A stretch of 64,000 nt of DNA from Cryobacterium psychrophilum (GCF_004365915.1 NZ_SODI01000001.1:1116001-1180000); one strand, 5' to 3'; shown: positions 35,461 to 43,963, counted from the stretch's first letter. The notes: generated by a model not told the origin, from the letters alone. A program made the numbers and translations.

Positions 35461-35679
35461 CCCGGACGGTCAGGCCGGTGGCCATCGTGCCCACCAGCAG
35501 GGACAGGCCCGTTCGGGTGCTGAGTGTCGTCCTGAGGCGTCCTTGTCTCGACGTGCAGGGACAATGTGTCAACGGGAAGAATATGCGTTTGAGGCAAGAG
35601 AACTGGATCTTATAAGGCCACCCCGTACCCATGCTGCGGGGCATTTGACAGTGATACCACGTAGCGATTCAGTATCGGG

Positions 35680-36228
35680 CTAGGGGGCGGGCGTCAGTAC
35701 CCACAGCACTTCGCATTCCTCGCTATCCGAGGTATTGCGCCAGGTGTGCGGGTCGCGTCCGCGAAAGGTCATGGCGTCGCCGTGGCCGAGCACAAAGGCA
35801 TTCTCACCGATGGTGAGGTCGAGTGAGCCGCGCATGACGAACACGAACTCGACATCGATGTCGAGCACGTACATGTCAACACCGGCGGTACCTCCGGGCT
35901 CGATCACCGATTGGATGACCTCGACCTGGCTCTGCGTTCCGGGCGTCATGAGGTATTCGGCCGCGCCCCGTCCGCCGAAGTTGATCGGCGAACCCTGGCC
36001 GGCGCGCACGATCTGCGCGGTTGGCGGCTCGAACAGCTCACCCACCCGGAGCCCGACGGCATCGCAGATGGCCACGAGGGTGGCCACCGACGGTGAAACC
36101 TGGTCACGTTCGAGCTTGCTCACGAACCCCTGCGTGATGCCGGCGGTCGTTGCGACCGCCTCCAGGGTGAGGCCCTTGCTTAGACGCGCGGCACGCAGTC
36201 GCAGACCGATGGGAACCTGACGGGTCAC
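35680..36228 (-). CDS. XRE-cupin regulator
   Basis: A 182-aa transcription factor with an N-terminal helix-turn-helix (LRLRAARLSKGLTLEAVATTAG, then FVSKLERDQVSPSVATL) and a C-terminal cupin (VDMYVLDIDVEFVFVMRGSLDL and VLGHGDAMTFRGRDPHTW). Such proteins sense a small molecule through the cupin. It lies 9 bp downstream of the cyclase-family hydrolase gene and in the same direction, so it is probably cotranscribed with it. It probably controls the divergent NCS1 operon too. Confidence 0.92.
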   Translation of the reverse strand: MTRQVPIGLRLRAARLSKGLTLEAVATTAGITQGFVSKLERDQVSPSVATLVAICDAVGLRVGELFEPPTAQIVRAGQGSPINFGGRGAAEYLMTPGTQSQVEVIQSVIEPGGTAGVDMYVLDIDVEFVFVMRGSLDLTIGENAFVLGHGDAMTFRGRDPHTWRNTSDSEECEVLWVLTPAP

Positions 36229-36237
36229 GCTGTTCTC

Positions 36238-36906
36238 CTAGGATTCGAGGTTGAGGGCGACCGCGCGAACGGGGGCGCCATCGGCGGCTTCGAAGGCGAT
36301 CGGCAGTAGGGAGATGAGCGGCTCCCCGAAGTCAATCGCGGCCACATTGGTGAGGTTTTCGCTGATCACACCGCCGACGTCGGCGATGAGGTGGTGCACC
36401 GGAAAGCCGACCCCCGGATGCTCATCATCGGGGGTCTCGTCAATGTTAATGGCGTCAATCCCGAAGGTACGCACCCCGAGCGCGATCATGCGTCGGCAGG
36501 CGTCGGCATCGAGATACGGATTCTCGAAGTACGTCGGGGTTCCGTAGTGCTCGCTCCACCCGGTGTGCAGCAGCACGATCACGCCCGGTTCGAGCTGGTC
36601 GGCAAGGGGCGAAATGTGCTCCCACGTGATGACACCGCGTGCGCCGAGGCCCCGCGCGTCAACAATGACGCCACGGCCGACGAACCGGTCAAGCGGGATC
36701 TCATCAATCTTCGGGGCTGCCTCATCGAAGTGGTACGGGGCGTCAACGTGGGTTCCCGTTTGCGAGCCCATGCTCACGCTCAGCAGATTGAACCCATCGC
36801 GCTCAATCGTGCTGTGCACAAGAAAGCGAGCCTCGGGGTCGCCGGGGTAGGTCTGGGTTTCGGCGTTGATGACCAGTGACAGATCAACAACCTTGTTTAT
36901 CCTCAT
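36238..36906 (-). CDS. Cyclase-family metal hydrolase (kynurenine formamidase/isatin hydrolase-like)
   Basis: A 222-aa cytosolic hydrolase of the cyclase family, which opens cyclic amides or cleaves formamides with zinc or manganese. The metal motif reads QTGTHVDAPYHF. The usual first histidine of HxGTHxDxPxH is Gln here, while the other ligands are kept. VDLSLVINAETQTYPGDP is the typical opening. The ATG at 36906 lacks a good ribosome site, so the message may be leaderless. It is divergent from an NCS1 permease, which makes hydrolysis of an imported heterocycle or cyclic amide the best guess. Confidence 0.85.
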   Translation of the reverse strand: MRINKVVDLSLVINAETQTYPGDPEARFLVHSTIERDGFNLLSVSMGSQTGTHVDAPYHFDEAAPKIDEIPLDRFVGRGVIVDARGLGARGVITWEHISPLADQLEPGVIVLLHTGWSEHYGTPTYFENPYLDADACRRMIALGVRTFGIDAINIDETPDDEHPGVGFPVHHLIADVGGVISENLTNVAAIDFGEPLISLLPIAFEAADGAPVRAVALNLES

Positions 36907-36918
36907 AGTCAAGAACTA

Positions 36919-36933
36919 TTGCACATTGGTCAA
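36919..36933. promoter_or_regulatory. Imperfect palindrome in the divergent promoter
   Basis: TTGCACATTGGTCAA has symmetry TTGnnCAnTGnnCAA (10 of 15 positions) and sits 12 bp before the cyclase ATG. GTCAAG occurs at 36908-36913 and again at 36929-36934, 21 bp apart. It could be the operator of the XRE-cupin protein, but the symmetry is weak. Confidence 0.3.
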
Positions 36934-36997
36934 GTTCGGCGCTAGTGTCACTTTCAGCTTGTTTTACAACTGATCTCACCAACCCGAAGGCAGCAGC

Positions 36998-38569
36998 ATG
37001 AGTATCAACAGCGACGTTGTTCCCAGCACCGAAACGATCGTGCTGAACGACCGGCCCAAGGTGACCGAGGTCGAGCAACACGGCATCGACACCATCCCCG
37101 ACGCGGACCGCACCTCAACCTGGGTCGACCTGCTGCGTATTCAGTTCGGTGGGGCGAACACCTTCGCGACCGTGCTGCTCGGGACGTTCCCGATCGTGCT
37201 CGGTCTCTCCTTCTGGCAGGCCGTCATCGCAACACTGTGCGGGGTGCTCGTGGGCTCCCTGTTTCTCATGCCGATGGGCCTGTTCGGTCCGAAGACCGGC
37301 ACAAACAATGCAGTGTCCTCTGGCGCCTTGTTCGGTGTGCGCGGCCGGGTCGTAGGATCGTTTCTTTCTCTGCTGACCGCGATAGCGTTCTACTCGATCT
37401 CGGTCTGGGTCAGCGGCGATGCCCTCGTCGGCGCGCTCACCCGACTGGTCGGCGTGCCCGACTCGATCGGGCTGCGCACCGTCGTCTACGGTGTGATCGG
37501 CATCATCGTCATCGTCGTTGTCGTATTCGGGTTCCAGTTCATGCTTCTCGTGAACAAGACCGCCGCCATCGCGAATACGGCCCTCATCCTGCTCGCGATC
37601 GTTGCCTTCTCGGGCACCTTCGACGCCGGGTACAACCCGGGGGTGGATGCCTACGCCCTCGGCGGATTCTGGCCCACCTTCGTCGCCGCGGCACTCATCG
37701 TCATGAGTAATCCGATCTCCTTCGGCCCCTTCCTCGGCGATTGGGCCCGGTATATTCCGAAAAGCACACCACCTCGCAAGCTGTTTCTGGGAACGTTTCT
37801 CGGCCAGCTGCTGACCCTCATCCCGTTCCTGTTCGGCGTCGCCACCGCGACGATCGTGGCCGGCCAGGGGGACTATGTATTCGCCCTGATTCAGGCCTCA
37901 CCCATCTGGTACGCCCTGTTGCTCATGTTCGTCGCGTTTATCGGGGGACTCTCGACAGGAACCACCTCGCTCTACGGAACCGGGCTCGATTTCTCCTCGG
38001 TGTTCCCCAGGTTCAACCGGGTGCAGGCCACGATCGGCATCGGCGTGGTCGCCTTCGGATTCATCCTGACCGGGCGGTTGTTCTTCGACCTGCTCGGCGC
38101 CGTGAATGCGTTCGTCGGAGCGATCATCGTGACCACGACCCCGTGGATCGTCATCATGGCCATTGGTTATTTCGTGCGCCGCGGCCACTTCGACGCGCGG
38201 AACCTGCAAGTCTTCAACAAGGGCGAGATCGGAGGCCTCTACTGGTTCAACGACGGAGTGAACTGGCGCGGCATGGTCGCCTGGATCGGTGCGGCGGTGC
38301 TCGGACTGCTGTTCGCCAACTATCCGCCAGTAATCGTCGGACCGTTCAGCAGCCTTGGCGGCGGCATGGACCTGAGCCTCGTCGTCGCGGTCACGGCCGG
38401 AGCCGTGCTGTACCTCGGCGCCCTGTGGATCTTTCCCGAACCACGCTATGTGTTCGGCCCGGACGGTGCGCGCATCGTCCCGACCCTGCCCGGCACCCCC
38501 CATGTCATTGAAATGGATCATAATTCGACGGCGGCGAAGATGGTCGTGCTGCGGAGCCGCAGGCCGTGA
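36998..38569 (+). CDS. NCS1-family permease (nucleobase/hydantoin type)
   Basis: A 523-aa membrane transporter with 12 segments in the NCS1 family. An N-terminal hydrophilic part ends at RTSTWVDLLRIQFGGANTF, the family's entry motif. FGPKTGTNNAVSSGALFGVRG and SNPISFGPFLGDWARYIP are conserved core motifs around helices 2-3 and 6. The fungal and bacterial members carry cytosine, purines, allantoin, hydantoins or thiamine. It is the first gene of a rightward operon (permease, SnoaL-like, SDR, SDR-like) and is divergent from the cyclase gene. The substrate is therefore probably a small nitrogen heterocycle. Confidence 0.93.
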   Translation: MSINSDVVPSTETIVLNDRPKVTEVEQHGIDTIPDADRTSTWVDLLRIQFGGANTFATVLLGTFPIVLGLSFWQAVIATLCGVLVGSLFLMPMGLFGPKTGTNNAVSSGALFGVRGRVVGSFLSLLTAIAFYSISVWVSGDALVGALTRLVGVPDSIGLRTVVYGVIGIIVIVVVVFGFQFMLLVNKTAAIANTALILLAIVAFSGTFDAGYNPGVDAYALGGFWPTFVAAALIVMSNPISFGPFLGDWARYIPKSTPPRKLFLGTFLGQLLTLIPFLFGVATATIVAGQGDYVFALIQASPIWYALLLMFVAFIGGLSTGTTSLYGTGLDFSSVFPRFNRVQATIGIGVVAFGFILTGRLFFDLLGAVNAFVGAIIVTTTPWIVIMAIGYFVRRGHFDARNLQVFNKGEIGGLYWFNDGVNWRGMVAWIGAAVLGLLFANYPPVIVGPFSSLGGGMDLSLVVAVTAGAVLYLGALWIFPEPRYVFGPDGARIVPTLPGTPHVIEMDHNSTAAKMVVLRSRRP

Positions 38570-39018
38570 GCGCAGCGCCCGCCGCTCCCGCTTCCACGAC
38601 CGTTCCGGGTAGCGCCGAAGCCAACGCCCTCGCCGCCGTCGACGCGATCATCGACAACTTCCGCAGCCACCGCAAGGCCGCCTACTTCGCCGGCTTTGCG
38701 GAAGATGCGACCTTCCTGTTTCACACCACACCGCACCGCATCGACGGTCGCGCCGGCTATGAAGCACTCTGGACCGAGTGGGAGACAAACGACGGTTTTC
38801 GCGTGCACGACGCCACGTCCACGAATCGCCGTATTCAGGTCTTCGGTTCAACGGCCGTGTTCAGCCACGACGTTGAAACAACCCTGGAAACGAACGGCGA
38901 CATCCTGACCGTCAACGAACGGGAGTCGATCATTCTGGAGCGCAGCGACGACGCCTGGCTGTGCGTGCACGAGCATCTCTCCATCGCCTCACCCGACATG
39001 ATTGAGACCGAAAAATGA
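38566..39018 (+). CDS. SnoaL/NTF2-like protein
   Basis: A 150-aa protein with the NTF2 fold. VDAIIDNFRSHRKAAYFAGFAEDATFLFHTTPHRIDG is its first half (only named here by region, residues 25-61), and the strand RESIILERSDDAWLCVHEHLS its last. Start GTG 38566 overlaps the permease stop, and its own stop overlaps the next start, both by 4 nt. Such proteins act as small hydrolases, isomerases or binding partners. His residues in FHTTPHR could be functional. The exact role is unknown. Confidence 0.82.
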   Translation: MSAAPAAPASTTVPGSAEANALAAVDAIIDNFRSHRKAAYFAGFAEDATFLFHTTPHRIDGRAGYEALWTEWETNDGFRVHDATSTNRRIQVFGSTAVFSHDVETTLETNGDILTVNERESIILERSDDAWLCVHEHLSIASPDMIETEK

Positions 39019-39719
39019 CTCCCACACCCGATTCCGGTGTCGCGATCGTGACCGGTGCCGCCAGCGGTCTCGGCGCCGCCGTCGCCGTGGCACTGCGCAC
39101 GGCCGGCTGGCGCGTGGCCGGCTTCGATCTGCGCTCCTCCGACACGGCGCTGAGCGTCGAGGTCGACGTGACGGATGCCGCGGCCCTCTCTGCCGCAGCC
39201 GCCCGCGTGACGCAGGAGCTCGGCCCGGCCGATGCCCTCGTCACGGTGGCCGGCATCTACGAGGAACTCCCCCTCGAATCGATCACCGACGAACGGTGGG
39301 ATCGCATGCTCGCCGTGAACATCGGCGGAACGGTCAAGACCTGCGCCGCCGTTCTGCCGCAGATGCTCGAACGCCGGAGCGGGGCGATCGTGACCATTTC
39401 CTCTGATCTCGGCCTCGGTGGAAGCCAGGGCGATGCCCACTATGCCGCAACGAAGGGAGCCATCGTGGGCTTCAGCCGCAGTCTCGCCCTCGAGCTTGAG
39501 GGCAGTGGGGTATTCGTGAACACCGTCGCCCCCGGGGCGGCCGACACCCCCATGCTGGCAGCGGATTCGCCGTGGAGGGCCGAGTCATTCCTGGCGACCC
39601 TGCCAGCGGGGCGCCTCGTGCGCCCCGCCGAGATTGCCGCCGCCGTGCTGTTTTTCCTTGAGGTGGGCAGCGCCTGCGTCGGCCAGGTCGTCTCCCCCAA
39701 CGCCGGAGCAACAATCTAA
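39015..39719 (+). CDS. SDR-family oxidoreductase
   Basis: Classical short-chain dehydrogenase of 234 aa with all key residues: TGAASGLGAA (nucleotide binding), VAGIYEELPLE at the NNAG position, the catalytic Ser in TISSDLGLGG, and HYAATKGA (YxxxK). The C-terminus GQVVSPNAGATI is typical. It overlaps the preceding gene by 4 nt, and its TAA stop shares one base with the next gene's ATG. It would oxidise or reduce a hydroxyl/keto group of the compound imported by the NCS1 permease. Confidence 0.92.
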   Translation: MTPTPDSGVAIVTGAASGLGAAVAVALRTAGWRVAGFDLRSSDTALSVEVDVTDAAALSAAAARVTQELGPADALVTVAGIYEELPLESITDERWDRMLAVNIGGTVKTCAAVLPQMLERRSGAIVTISSDLGLGGSQGDAHYAATKGAIVGFSRSLALELEGSGVFVNTVAPGAADTPMLAADSPWRAESFLATLPAGRLVRPAEIAAAVLFFLEVGSACVGQVVSPNAGATI

Positions 39720-40375
39720 TGGGCGAGCACGGTGTACTGAACGAGCACGGTCTCGTGAACGAGCAGAGAGTCGCCCTGGTTGCGCTCGATAACGAAGCGG
39801 AGCGTTCCGCTGTGGTGGCGGCGCTCGCCCGAACCGGCGTGCGGGTCGCGGTGCTCGGCTCCGTGGTCGCGGGGGCGCAGCTCGCCCTGCCGCTCGGAAA
39901 CGATGCGGCTGCGGTCGCCGCGGTCGAGCAGGACTTCGGCTGCATCAACATCCTGGTGGTGGGCGCAGCGAACCCGGCTCCAGCGCGGTTCATCGATACC
40001 GACGTGACGCAGTGGTTCCAGGCCGTGCACGAGGCGATGTCGACACCGTTCCGATTAATGCGGGCGACCGTCGACGCGTTGCGCCGGGCCGATGACAGCC
40101 GCATCGTTCTGGTCGGTGCCGGCTGGGGTGCGGCGGGCGTTCCGAACGCCACCGCCGGCGCATCCGTTCACGGTGCACTGATCGCCCTCACGAAGACCCT
40201 GGCCCGGGACCTCGGACCGGACGGCGTGATCGTGAACGAGATCGCCGTGCAGCCGGGCGCCGCAGCGGATACTCGCGCGCTCGCATCCGCTGTCGTCTAT
40301 TTGGCGAGCCCGGCCGGGTCCGCCATGGTCGGCCAGGTTGTCGCCCTCGGCCGCGGCGGAGAGGTGCGCCCGTAA
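39719..40375 (+). CDS. Degenerate SDR-like protein
   Basis: A 218-aa protein with an SDR fold, seen from VALVALDNEAERSAVVAALA, NILVVGAANPAPARF, SRIVLVGAGWGAAG and GALIALTKTLARDLG. The catalytic features are lost. The Gly-rich loop is not TGxxxGxG. The YxxxK pair reads as Gly and His in AGASVHGAL. The protein is otherwise well ordered and in frame, so it is not a decayed copy. Directly coupled to an active SDR gene (TAATG junction), it may form a hetero-oligomer with it, as a structural or regulatory subunit. Confidence 0.85.
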   Translation: MGEHGVLNEHGLVNEQRVALVALDNEAERSAVVAALARTGVRVAVLGSVVAGAQLALPLGNDAAAVAAVEQDFGCINILVVGAANPAPARFIDTDVTQWFQAVHEAMSTPFRLMRATVDALRRADDSRIVLVGAGWGAAGVPNATAGASVHGALIALTKTLARDLGPDGVIVNEIAVQPGAAADTRALASAVVYLASPAGSAMVGQVVALGRGGEVRP

Positions 40376-40428
40376 TCACGGCCACACCTGCCGTGCCGGG
40401 GCGCCCCGGCACACCCTGAGCAGTGCGC

Positions 40429-40938
40429 CTACCCGCGGCGTTGCACGAGCCCGCGGATGAAGGCGGCCTGGCCGGCATGTTCGAGGTCGTCGCTGATCAC
40501 GCTGACCAGTCGCACCCCGCGGGTGACCGCCGGGATCCACCGGCGGTCAATCACCTCGTCGAGGTCTGCGTCGGTCAAGGCCTGAAGGTAGGCGAGCGTC
40601 TGGGCGTGCACGGCGTCGTAGTAGCCGCCGAGAAGCTCGGCGTCGACACGCACGGCGGCGACCTCGCTGCTCGAGTGCCCGTAGCCGGTCGCCGCCGGTT
40701 CAAAGGGCAGGGAGAACTTCTGCGCCCAGCCGTCACGCGTCCAGGTCTGCTCGCGTCCGGCCAGCTCGGCCACGTGGTCGTCCTGCACGCGGGTGAGGTG
40801 CCAGACGAGCCAGGCGATGGTGTTGGCATCGGCATCCGCTCGAAAAGTGAGGGCCTTCGCGGATCCCCCGGCCAGCGCCCCATGTACGGCACCGTGGACG
40901 CGCCCAAAGGCTTCGATGAGCAGGTCAGTCGAGTTCAT
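40429..40938 (-). CDS. DinB/DUF664-family protein
   Basis: A 169-aa four-helix-bundle protein of the DinB superfamily (DUF664 group). The helical core includes NTIAWLVWHLTRVQDDHVAEL, where the His residues belong to the metal site, and VISDDLEHAGQAAFIRGL at the C-terminus, which supplies a third His. Relatives include thiol-dependent (mycothiol or bacillithiol) S-transferases. It may therefore be a mycothiol-dependent enzyme, since actinobacteria use mycothiol. It is followed by nothing in the same direction and preceded by a bidirectional terminator. Confidence 0.85.
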   Translation of the reverse strand: MNSTDLLIEAFGRVHGAVHGALAGGSAKALTFRADADANTIAWLVWHLTRVQDDHVAELAGREQTWTRDGWAQKFSLPFEPAATGYGHSSSEVAAVRVDAELLGGYYDAVHAQTLAYLQALTDADLDEVIDRRWIPAVTRGVRLVSVISDDLEHAGQAAFIRGLVQRRG

Positions 40939-41012
40939 GGGTCTCCTTCGTGAGGCCGGGGTCGTACGTGTGATCCCACGATACTGGCCAACGTTGCCAC
41001 CGAAGAAACAAA

Positions 41013-41038
41013 AAAGGCCGCCTTGTCAGGCGGCCTTT
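41013..41038. terminator. Bidirectional intrinsic terminator
   Basis: AAAGGCCGCC (41013-41022) and GGCGGCCTTT (41029-41038) form a perfect 10-bp stem with a TTGTCA loop. A-rich sequence on the left and TTTCT on the right allow termination in both directions. It ends transcription of the tRNA from the right, 14 bp beyond its 3' end. Confidence 0.9.
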
Positions 41039-41051
41039 CTCGTGCATGCGG

Positions 41052-41124
41052 TGGAGCTAAGGAGATTCGAACTCCTGACCTTCTCATTGCGAACGAGACG
41101 CGCTACCAACTGCGCCATAGCCCC
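41052..41124 (-). tRNA. tRNA-Ala (anticodon CGC)
   Basis: On the minus strand the gene starts GGGGCTA and ends TAGCTCC plus discriminator A, giving a 7-bp acceptor stem. The D arm contains GCGCAGTTGGTAGCGC. The anticodon arm TCTCG-TTCGCAA-TGAGA has loop bases 34-36 = CGC, reading alanine codon GCG. The T arm has GGAGTTCGAATCTCC. The CCA end is not encoded. A terminator follows. Confidence 0.95.
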
Positions 41125-41189
41125 CGACTGCTTATGCAGAATATCACGAGCGGGAGGGGTCCGCGTGCACGGGCGCACCCAATTCGGGG

Positions 41190-42203
41190 TTAGCCGACGG
41201 CGCGGCGCAGACGAAGTACGGCGTCAAGGTCGGTCATACCGGGCTCCGTCTCACCCACGATCCCCATCGCGGCGAAGCGACTGTCGGTGGACGGTTTCGC
41301 CGAAGCCACACGCGCCGGCGCCGACACCGGGGCCGGCAGGGGGCGCGCAAGGGGCGCGGCGGAAGCGGTGATCCGGGAGGCACGACGCTCGATCTCGGCT
41401 TCCTGGGCGACGCGACGCAGCTCGGCCGCGGCATCCACTGAGGCCATCGCCGTCTGCGCGATCGAGCCGCGGGAGAGGTGCAGGGGGCGCGGCAGGGGCT
41501 GCGGAGTCCAGGTGGGGGCGACGACGGGAGTCGTCTCGAGGTGCACGGGCTCAAACGGCTGTCCGGTGAGAGGTGCACGCGCGGGAGCCGCGACGTGCAC
41601 AATGCGCGCCGTGCGCGCCACTTTGGCCAGGCGGGACAGGGTCAGGAACGCTGCGGCGACCGTGACGACGCCCATGCCGAAGAGCAGCCAGGAGCCGGTA
41701 GCCACGATCGGCGCGACGCCACCGAGGGCGCAGATCAGTCCGGTGAGGAGCACGATCGAGCTGAGGGCACGCCCGCGGCGCAGGCGTCGGAGAATTCGTG
41801 CCGGCGAGACGGGGAGGGGAGTTCGGTTAGCCGCCTCAATGGCGGCTGCCACTCCGTGTGCCGCGGCTGCGGCATCCGCTTCGGCCTGGTCTGCTGCTGC
41901 AACCTGCATCTTTGCCTGTTCCTTCGTTGCGGCACGCGCAGCGGAACGAGCCGTTCCTTCGGTGCGCGCGAGAATCTTTTGTTGTTCGGCCACGGTACGT
42001 GCGTTCGCCTCGAGGCGCACCTGCGCCGGGACCTCGGCCGTTTCAGCCAGAATGCGCAGCGTCTGTTGCAGGCGCACGGCGTTTCGCTCGGTCGCGAGAT
42101 ACTCCCGTCGGCGGGACCAGGTGGGCATCAAATAGGCCATCCAGAGCACAGCAGCCACCGCTACCATCACTCCACCGCCGAGGGCCTCACCATTCATATT
42201 CAC
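41190..42203 (-). CDS. Glpr/SepX-like divisome membrane protein
   Basis: A 337-aa protein. The N-terminal membrane segment is GGGVMVAVAAVLWMAYLMP followed by TWSRRREYLATERN. An Ala/Gln/Glu-rich coiled region runs at about 45-125. Two central membrane segments follow (SIVLLTGLICALGG, GVVTVAAAFLTL), then a Pro/Ala-rich cytoplasmic tail. This architecture, and its place beside rimJ and galU, match the actinobacterial cell-division protein called SepX in Streptomyces and Glpr in Corynebacterium, the membrane receptor of gephyrin-like Glp. The identification rests on synteny and topology rather than close similarity. The usual glp gene is not in the block. Confidence 0.65.
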   Translation of the reverse strand: MNMNGEALGGGVMVAVAAVLWMAYLMPTWSRRREYLATERNAVRLQQTLRILAETAEVPAQVRLEANARTVAEQQKILARTEGTARSAARAATKEQAKMQVAAADQAEADAAAAAHGVAAAIEAANRTPLPVSPARILRRLRRGRALSSIVLLTGLICALGGVAPIVATGSWLLFGMGVVTVAAAFLTLSRLAKVARTARIVHVAAPARAPLTGQPFEPVHLETTPVVAPTWTPQPLPRPLHLSRGSIAQTAMASVDAAAELRRVAQEAEIERRASRITASAAPLARPLPAPVSAPARVASAKPSTDSRFAAMGIVGETEPGMTDLDAVLRLRRAVG

Positions 42204-42279
42204 AACGGTAAGAGTCGGTGGGCAGTCCGGTCATGATTACGGATGGTGTGTCATCGAAATTCGTCACTATTTTGTAGCC

Positions 42280-42948
42280 CTACAACACCGAACGGGATTT
42301 GACCGGGAGCGGCCGCACGGACGCCTCGAAATCGGCGGCGTTGACTTTGGCCGCATCCGCCGGGACACGACCGTCTTTCCACCGCCGCATCACGCCTTGG
42401 TCGAGCTCTTCGGCAACGAGTCCGAAACAGAAGTGATCGCGCCAGTCACCATTGATGTGAATGAATCGCCGCCTGAGCCCCTCGTAGCGAAAACCGAGCT
42501 TTTCGACCACACGCAAGGAGGCGGCATTCTCCGGGCGAATGCAGATCTCCATGCGGTGCAACCCGAGCTGGTAGAAGCAGTAATCCACGGCGAGGGCCAC
42601 CGCGGTGGGGGTGACCGACCTCCCGGCGAACCGCTCCCCCACCCAGTACCCCATCGTCGCCGACGAGAGAGAGCCCCAGGTGATCGACGACACGTTCAGC
42701 TGCCCCGCGAGCTGGCCGTCGTACTCCACGATGAAGGGCAGCCCATTGCCCGCACGAGAATGCGCGAGCAGACCACGGATGCTGGCCCTCGAGTCGAAAG
42801 ACGCAGGCGCGTACGGGTTGGTCGCCTCCCATTTGCGCAACCACACCCGATTAGCGAGAAGTTCCCCCTCGAGCACCTTGGCGTCGCGCAGGCGCACCGG
42901 ACGCAGCGTGACGAGGCCCTCCCTGAGGGTGGGAATGGCGAGTGGCAC
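42280..42948 (-). CDS. GNAT acetyltransferase, RimJ/RimL type
   Basis: A 222-aa acetyl-CoA dependent N-acetyltransferase. The opening VTLRPVRLRDAKVLEGELLANRVWL is typical of RimJ/RimL members. The acetyl-CoA site is around MGYWVGERFAGRSVTPTAVAL, and ENAASLRVVEKLGFRYEG is the classic motif near the C-terminus. It may acetylate the N-terminus of a ribosomal protein or another protein. In related actinobacteria the same gene sits between the divisome protein gene and glp/galU, as here except for glp. Confidence 0.9.
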   Translation of the reverse strand: MPLAIPTLREGLVTLRPVRLRDAKVLEGELLANRVWLRKWEATNPYAPASFDSRASIRGLLAHSRAGNGLPFIVEYDGQLAGQLNVSSITWGSLSSATMGYWVGERFAGRSVTPTAVALAVDYCFYQLGLHRMEICIRPENAASLRVVEKLGFRYEGLRRRFIHINGDWRDHFCFGLVAEELDQGVMRRWKDGRVPADAAKVNAADFEASVRPLPVKSRSVL

Positions 42949-43035
42949 GTGTGACCTGTCTTTTCGTGGGCCGCGCGAGCACGACGCCCGGCTACCCCAA
43001 CGGTGTGGGGAGTACTTGCTATGGGCCAGTCTGCC

Positions 43036-43929
43036 CTAGTCCATCTGCTTCACGAAGTCCCGAAGCCACGGACGCAGGTCCCTGCCGAGGTCTTCACGGT
43101 CAACGGCCAGCTGCACGATGGCCTTGATGTAGTCGAGGCGGTCCCCGGTGTCATATCGGCGCCCGCGGAAGATGACGCCGTACACGCCGCCGGTCTCCTC
43201 GGGATTGACAGCCATCTCCTGCAACGCGTCGGTGAGCTGGATCTCGTTGCCTTTGCCCGGTGCGGTGTGCTCGAGAATATCGAAGACCTCCGGGCGCAGC
43301 ACGTAGCGACCGATGATGGCCAGGTTGGAGGGGGCCTCCGCTGCACTCGGCTTTTCGACAAGTCCGGTGATGCGCACCACATCAGGGTCGTCGGTGGGCT
43401 CGATCGCGGCGGCGCCGTACATGTGGATCTGCGAGGGGGCGACCTCCATGAGGGCGACGATGCTCGTGTTGCGCTTCACCTGCTCGTCGATCATCTGGGT
43501 GAGCAGGATATCGCGCGAGTCAATAATGTCGTCACCCAGCAGAACGGCGAAGGGCTCGTGGTTCACGTGCATGCGGGCGCGGAGCACGGCGTGACCGAGG
43601 CCACGCGGGTTGCCCTGGCGCACATAGTGAATATCGGCAAGCTCGTTCGACTCGCGCACCCTGGCGAGGCGGGCGTGGTCGCCCTTGCGCTCCAGCATGG
43701 CCTCCAGCTCGGTCATGCGGTCGAAGTGGTTCTCGAGCGCGTTCTTGTTGCGCCCGGTGACCATGAGGATGTCGCTCAGACCAGAGGCCACGGCCTCCTC
43801 CACCACGTACTGGATCGCCGGCTTGTCGACGACAGGGAGCATCTCCTTGGGCATTGCTTTGGTGGCCGGCAGAAAGCGTGTGCCCAGTCCTGCTGCCGGA
43901 ATGACGGCCTTGGTGATTTTGGTTCCCAT
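43036..43929 (-). CDS. galU: UTP-glucose-1-phosphate uridylyltransferase
   Basis: Makes UDP-glucose from glucose-1-phosphate and UTP for cell-envelope sugars. The protein is 297 aa with the nucleotidyltransferase signature PAAGLGTRFLPATKAMPKEM and the UTP/metal-binding aspartate in VLLGDDIID. ATG 43929 was chosen because AGGGG lies just before it and the family begins there. A longer frame would run into the divergent gene whose ATG is at 43964. The two genes share a 34-bp promoter gap. Confidence 0.95.
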   Translation of the reverse strand: MGTKITKAVIPAAGLGTRFLPATKAMPKEMLPVVDKPAIQYVVEEAVASGLSDILMVTGRNKNALENHFDRMTELEAMLERKGDHARLARVRESNELADIHYVRQGNPRGLGHAVLRARMHVNHEPFAVLLGDDIIDSRDILLTQMIDEQVKRNTSIVALMEVAPSQIHMYGAAAIEPTDDPDVVRITGLVEKPSAAEAPSNLAIIGRYVLRPEVFDILEHTAPGKGNEIQLTDALQEMAVNPEETGGVYGVIFRGRRYDTGDRLDYIKAIVQLAVDREDLGRDLRPWLRDFVKQMD

Positions 43930-43963
43930 GGCCCCTACGTTAGCGGCATCTAGAATGTCACGT

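Noticed and set aside
35461..35679. Possible terminator CCCCG...CGGGG near 35618-35640
   Set aside because: It has only a 5-bp stem with a long loop and no T-run, so it cannot be supported as an intrinsic terminator. The rest of this gap shows nothing.
36951..36975. TTGT-TTT-ACAA symmetry in the NCS1 promoter as an operator
   Set aside because: Four-bp arms are too short to separate from chance, and no second copy was seen near the regulated genes.
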